DNA of 64,000 nucleotides from Callipepla californica brunnescens (taxonomy: Eukaryota; Chordata; Aves; Galliformes; Odontophoridae), in NCBI GenBank assembly GCA_023055505.1, contig JALIRH010000007.1, forward strand, positions 13,643,773 to 13,707,772, given 5' to 3'. This document shows positions 60,401-64,000 of the stretch, in pieces; the stretch's first letter is position 1, and each line of letters opens with the position of its first letter. Below the pieces are notes generated by a model. It was given only the letters and a program-made list of their open reading frames with translations, made no database searches and was not told where the DNA came from. The position numbers and the translations under genes are program-made.

Positions 60401-62393
60401 CATTCTGGCACCCCAGCCACACAGGTATGGTCTCCCACGGCAAGATGTGTCCCTCCTTGTCCTCATATTCTTGCCAGTCAGTGATAACAGTACTGTAAAC
60501 AGGAAATACCAACTGGACCATGTAGCTAAGGAAACCTGAGTCATTTCTGCAGAAGACAGTTACAAGGGCACCCCTTCCTTTTCTCTCTGTCTCTGTTCCC
60601 TCTTTCTCTCCATTTATTTTTTTTTTCCCCAAAGCAACGTTCAGTTTGTTCATCTGTAAGCCATCAGCAATGGACCCTGTTGGCAAATCTTTGTGCACTT
60701 GTCTCAGCATCCACTGTGTACAACACTCTTTCTTCATCTTGCATGTACCCATCTTTTCTTACCTTGATTTTTTTAAATGTATATTCTCTCTCTCCCAAAG
60801 TTCAGGTTCCTTAATTTATGCAGAGTACAGTTGCCATCTATTTTTTTCATATGTGTGCTAAAATACATAAAGTCATCATCCCATCCTAACTAATATTCAC
60901 TGGCTTCCTGCTTATTTTGGGATTCAACTCAAAGCAGTCTTATCCTAGTCTGCATCTCATGTTGAACTGACATCCCTCGTCTCCAATTGTTATCTCCAGT
61001 CTTCCTTTCTGTGGTACTCCATGTGGAAGGATATCAAGCTCCTGGGCTAGGGCAAATTTTACTTTATCAGTAGGTATCAGGTTGTCTCTGTCATGTATTC
61101 AAGTATTTCATATATTTTCAAAGGTATGTCAAAATCAGAAGACCATAATTTGCCTCAAAATACTGAACACCATGTTAGGAGAACATCACATTTCTGCAAG
61201 ACTTTATATGTCCTCTTCCTTTTTTACTGTTGCACCCATTTCCTCCACCCTTACCCTGAATTAGAAAGCTGGAACACTCTTTGTAAGTGTAAGAGATTTA
61301 AATCAGCCACAATTTTCTAAAATTATTTTTTTAGTTCTGCTAAAAATCTTTTTTTTTTTGTAATGAAAACTTGGATCAGATGTAATATTTTACTTTAGAA
61401 ATCTATTCTATTTGATTTTGATTTTAGGGAACTTTACATCTCATTGGCTGGATCTACTTCCTTTTCCTGGGTAGATTAACTCCATACATGAGTGTGTTTC
61501 ATTGATTTGATCTACTAACTGAACAAGCACTGTTTAAGAGAAGGAAAAGAGCTGAAACTCTCAGATGGCCAACCTGCAGATGGATGATAAAAAGCCATCC
61601 AAAAGGTTGGAGCTTTGTCCTTTTTAATCTAACACATAAATTCTATTTTGAGGTTTTGCTTTTGAGGAAAGTCACAAACTTCCAAGACTTTAAGGCCAAA
61701 TAGGATAATTAAACTGGTAGTTGCAGCATACATCTAATTAATTTTCATTCATATGAAGCTGTGTGGAGATGTCTAATTTGAAATAAAAAGTTACCTTTCA
61801 GGAAAGACACACAACTTGAGCCTTTCTAATTAAAACAAACAAACAAAAAAACCCACCAAAATTATTTCAAAAGCTGGGCATAAATATTTATTTGTTCATA
61901 TATGCATGCACTTATGCACATCTACACCAGTTGCTATGAATTTTTGTCCATATGCAAACTAATATAACTTACAGAAAATACAGTAAAAATTGTATTGGAA
62001 GTTGGAGACTTTCCAGTGCAATTTTTTCAGGGTTAAATTGTCTCAGTTTTATACATAATTATTGCTATGTTCCAAAACCAGTAAACTGAAAATTCACAAG
62101 CTTCTCCACACATCACTGAAACATCAGTGAAAGCACAATATAAGTACTAATCTGTTAGGTAGGGCAACAGACATGCATTTAAAATACTTATCTTAAAGCT
62201 AAGATGAGCTAAATGCTCCATTCAGGTAACTGACAATTTTTCTGGAAAAGCAAAGATGCACACACATACACCAAAGACTGGGAAAAGCAGATTAGCTTTA
62301 AGATTTTGCATTCATTCATCTTTTCAGTGTAATTTACTGTACAACAACAGCAAAAACCAACATTGAACTGGCAAATGTATTTATTTCTTTATT
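57421..62393. other. Unique AT-rich sequence
   Basis: About 5 kb with no recognised repeat except T-rich low complexity near 59720-59760 and 60617-60630. Overlapping open frames on both strands at 60136-60752 (up to 139 aa) show no domain and are mutually overlapping, which argues against coding. An acceptor/donor pair at 60397-60424 would give a 28-nt exon. Confidence 0.5.
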
Positions 62394-62812
62394 ACCTTCT
62401 CTATGAGGACAGGCTGAGAGAGCTGGGGCAGTTCAGCCTGGAGAAGAGAAGGGTCCATGGAGACCTAAGAGCAGATTTTCAGAATCTAAAGGTGGGGCTA
62501 TTAGAAGGAAGGGGGCATACTCTTCAGCAGGGTCTGTGGTGACAGGACAAGGGGAAATGGTTTTATCCTAAGAAAGAGAATATTTTGATTGGATATAAGG
62601 AAAAAGTTGTTTATGATAAGGGTAGTGAGGCACTGGAATGTGCTCCCAGAGGGCTGATGGAGGTCTCATCCCTGGAGACGTTCAATATCAGGCTGGACAG
62701 GACTCTGAGCAACCTGCTCCAGCTGTAGGTATCCCTGTACATTGGGAAGTTGGACTAGATGGCTTTTAAGGGTCCGTTCTAACTCTAATGATTCTATAAT
62801 TCTATGATTCTA
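62394..62812 (+). mobile_element. CR1 LINE, 3' 420 bp, plus strand
   Basis: ACCTTCTCTATGAGGACAGGCTGAGAGAGCTGGGG…TTCAGCCTGGAGAAGAG…GGTAGTGAGGCACTGGAATGTGCTCCCAGAGGG…GAAGTTGGACTAGATGGCTTTTAAGGGTCCGTTC…GATTCTATAATTCTATGATTCTA. ORF2 end, 3'UTR and octamer tail. The frame is broken and the 5' end truncated. Confidence 0.95.
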
Positions 62813-62920
62813 CCGCATTTAAATTTTTCAGCAATAGAACTTAAAAGAAAATGTCTTCATTGAGTAACATTTATTTTTTAAATAAAAAAAGGAAGACCAT
62901 TCACATAATAATAAGAGGTA

Positions 62921-62999
62921 AATTATTATATATATAATTATATATTATTATTATTATATATATATAATAGGTAAATAATAGTAATAGGTAAATTATTAA
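62921..62999. repeat. AT-rich TAT/TATTA tract
   Basis: Alternating TATATA and ATTATT stretches, partly self-complementary. Confidence 0.85.
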
Positions 63000-63352
63000 A
63001 TATAAAGAAGTGGTATTTATCTCCATGCACTGTAAATTTAGGGCAGAGACATAATACAATACTATTAGAGAATGCTGGCAAGATATTGTTAATTCATCTG
63101 TACAGCTCACCTTCAGTGGATTGGCTACTAAATAAGCTGTTTGTGGAAGTGGGTCAAACATGTAAATTAGCTCAGTACAGGTGTCGCATTGTTCCTTTCC
63201 TCTAATTCACCTAATGGACCTAATTCACCTCACTCTATACACTCAGGCAATAGATTTAATCCCATAGAGTCTCTTCATTATTACTGCATGTTTTGTAAGA
63301 GCGAGGATAATGTAACAAGTTCTGCCAGACATGGCATTTTTATGGGAAAATG

Positions 63353-63377
63353 AAAATAAATAAATAAATAAATAAAA
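63353..63377. repeat. (AAAT)n microsatellite
   Basis: About five to six AAAT units. Confidence 0.9.
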
Positions 63378-64000
63378 TTCACATGGATGACACACTTAAT
63401 ATATTAGTCAGAACAAAATTAATTTCATATATCCAGTTGAGTCTAAGACACCTTCTTATATTGCTAATTCAGCTTTGCTGGATATCAGTACACCATGGAA
63501 CAACTTCAATCATCAAATTTCTGATTAGTGGTCTCCTGGATGTTCTGCATCTTGCTTTCCCCAAACTATAAGCTATTAGGGTCTAGCTTGGAAAACATAG
63601 GTACTAGCCTTTTTTTTCCAAGAAAAAACACATTAGGGACAGTTTTGGATCTTGAATTAAAAAAAATGAATTTGCCTTCAGCCTTCATTTAAGTAGTGAG
63701 GTTGTAGAGTTGCCTGGGCATGCTACAAGCAAAGTGCCTAATTTTTAGACAGTTCTTAGTGTGTATTTGACGAGGGGGGCTAAATGTCATTCTGATGCTA
63801 ATCACTCAATGCATAGGAAACCTAGTTGCTCATTTGTTGTAGTTGATCTTGCCCTTGGGCTCCTGTGTACATTTCCAAATGTCTGAAGAAAATAAACCCA
63901 GTGTTTCTGAAAATTGGTGAATAGGAAATACAACTTCACTGTGGGAATAAGCACAGGGAGTTAAAAAAGGCTATGTGCTCTGGGCAGGGCTGGTGACCCT

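Larger units (their letters stand above)
62813..64000. other. Unique AT-rich sequence with simple repeats
   Basis: Contains an AT-rich TATTAT/TATA tract at 62921-62999 and (AAAT)n at 63353-63377. No gene recognised. The window ends in unassigned sequence. Confidence 0.5.

Noticed and set aside
60397..60424. 28-nt segment between CTTCCCCTGACAG and GTATGG
   Set aside because: Microexon-sized with no independent support, although both splice sites look fair.
60136..60752. Overlapping frames up to 139 aa on both strands
   Set aside because: No motif, mutually overlapping on opposite strands. Consistent with chance in mixed-composition DNA.
61428..61505. Hydrophobic 25-codon frame after GATTTTGATTTTAG
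   Set aside because: Short, no donor or poly(A) signal. Likely chance.
1..64000. Search for operons, CRISPR arrays, phage or bacterial defence systems
   Set aside because: The avian CR1 and LTR content and intron-like structure show vertebrate nuclear DNA. No prokaryotic features are present.

Overview
The window reads as AT-rich, gene-poor vertebrate nuclear DNA, almost certainly from a bird. The evidence is its repeat content. At least eighteen copies or fragments of the CR1 non-LTR retrotransposon are present, many ending in the avian CR1 3' tail (octamers of the ATTCTATG or GAATCTAT type). There are also two LTR pieces that look like avian class III (ERVL-type) LTRs, long T and A tracts, and a few microsatellites. 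No bacterial-style genes, operons, tRNA or rRNA genes or CRISPR arrays are visible. No complete host protein-coding gene can be supported. The DNA is best described as intergenic or deep-intronic.

Layout: 0-3.2 kb is unique AT-rich sequence. A minus-strand CR1 lies at 3.2-3.7 kb, followed by a 60-nt candidate coding exon at 4.15 kb. Short CR1 tails lie at 5.2, 8.3, 10.8 and 16.3 kb. A perfect 40-bp palindrome is at 9.4 kb. A CR1 with an apparent 9-bp target-site duplication (17.25-17.65 kb) sits about 115 bp before a perfect (GGGAA)40 polypurine tract. A solo LTR with a 5-bp target duplication lies at 23.96-24.50 kb. A 1.6-kb decayed CR1 endonuclease half (minus strand) is at 29.4-31.0 kb. 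A head-to-head CR1 pair is at 38.6-39.05 kb, and a second LTR fragment is at 42.2-42.6 kb. A U1 snRNA pseudogene followed by a T-rich tract and a CR1 scrap lies at 46.0-46.3 kb. More CR1 copies follow at 47-53 kb. At 54.0-56.7 kb an old minus-strand CR1 faces a young plus-strand CR1 that keeps an open C-terminal reverse-transcriptase frame of about 415 codons. The last CR1 is at 62.4-62.8 kb.

Most of the rest is unique sequence in which I see nothing definite. Several isolated segments have good splice-site pairs around an open frame. The best are 4153-4212 and 56875-56954, both on the plus strand. They may be exons of a long-intron gene or lncRNA, but none was matched to a known protein. The only real coding capacity is retrotransposon-derived. 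I did not find a clearly new biological system. The items most worth checking are the candidate exons, the U1/CR1 composite, the inverted CR1 pairs, the GGGAA tract and the palindrome.
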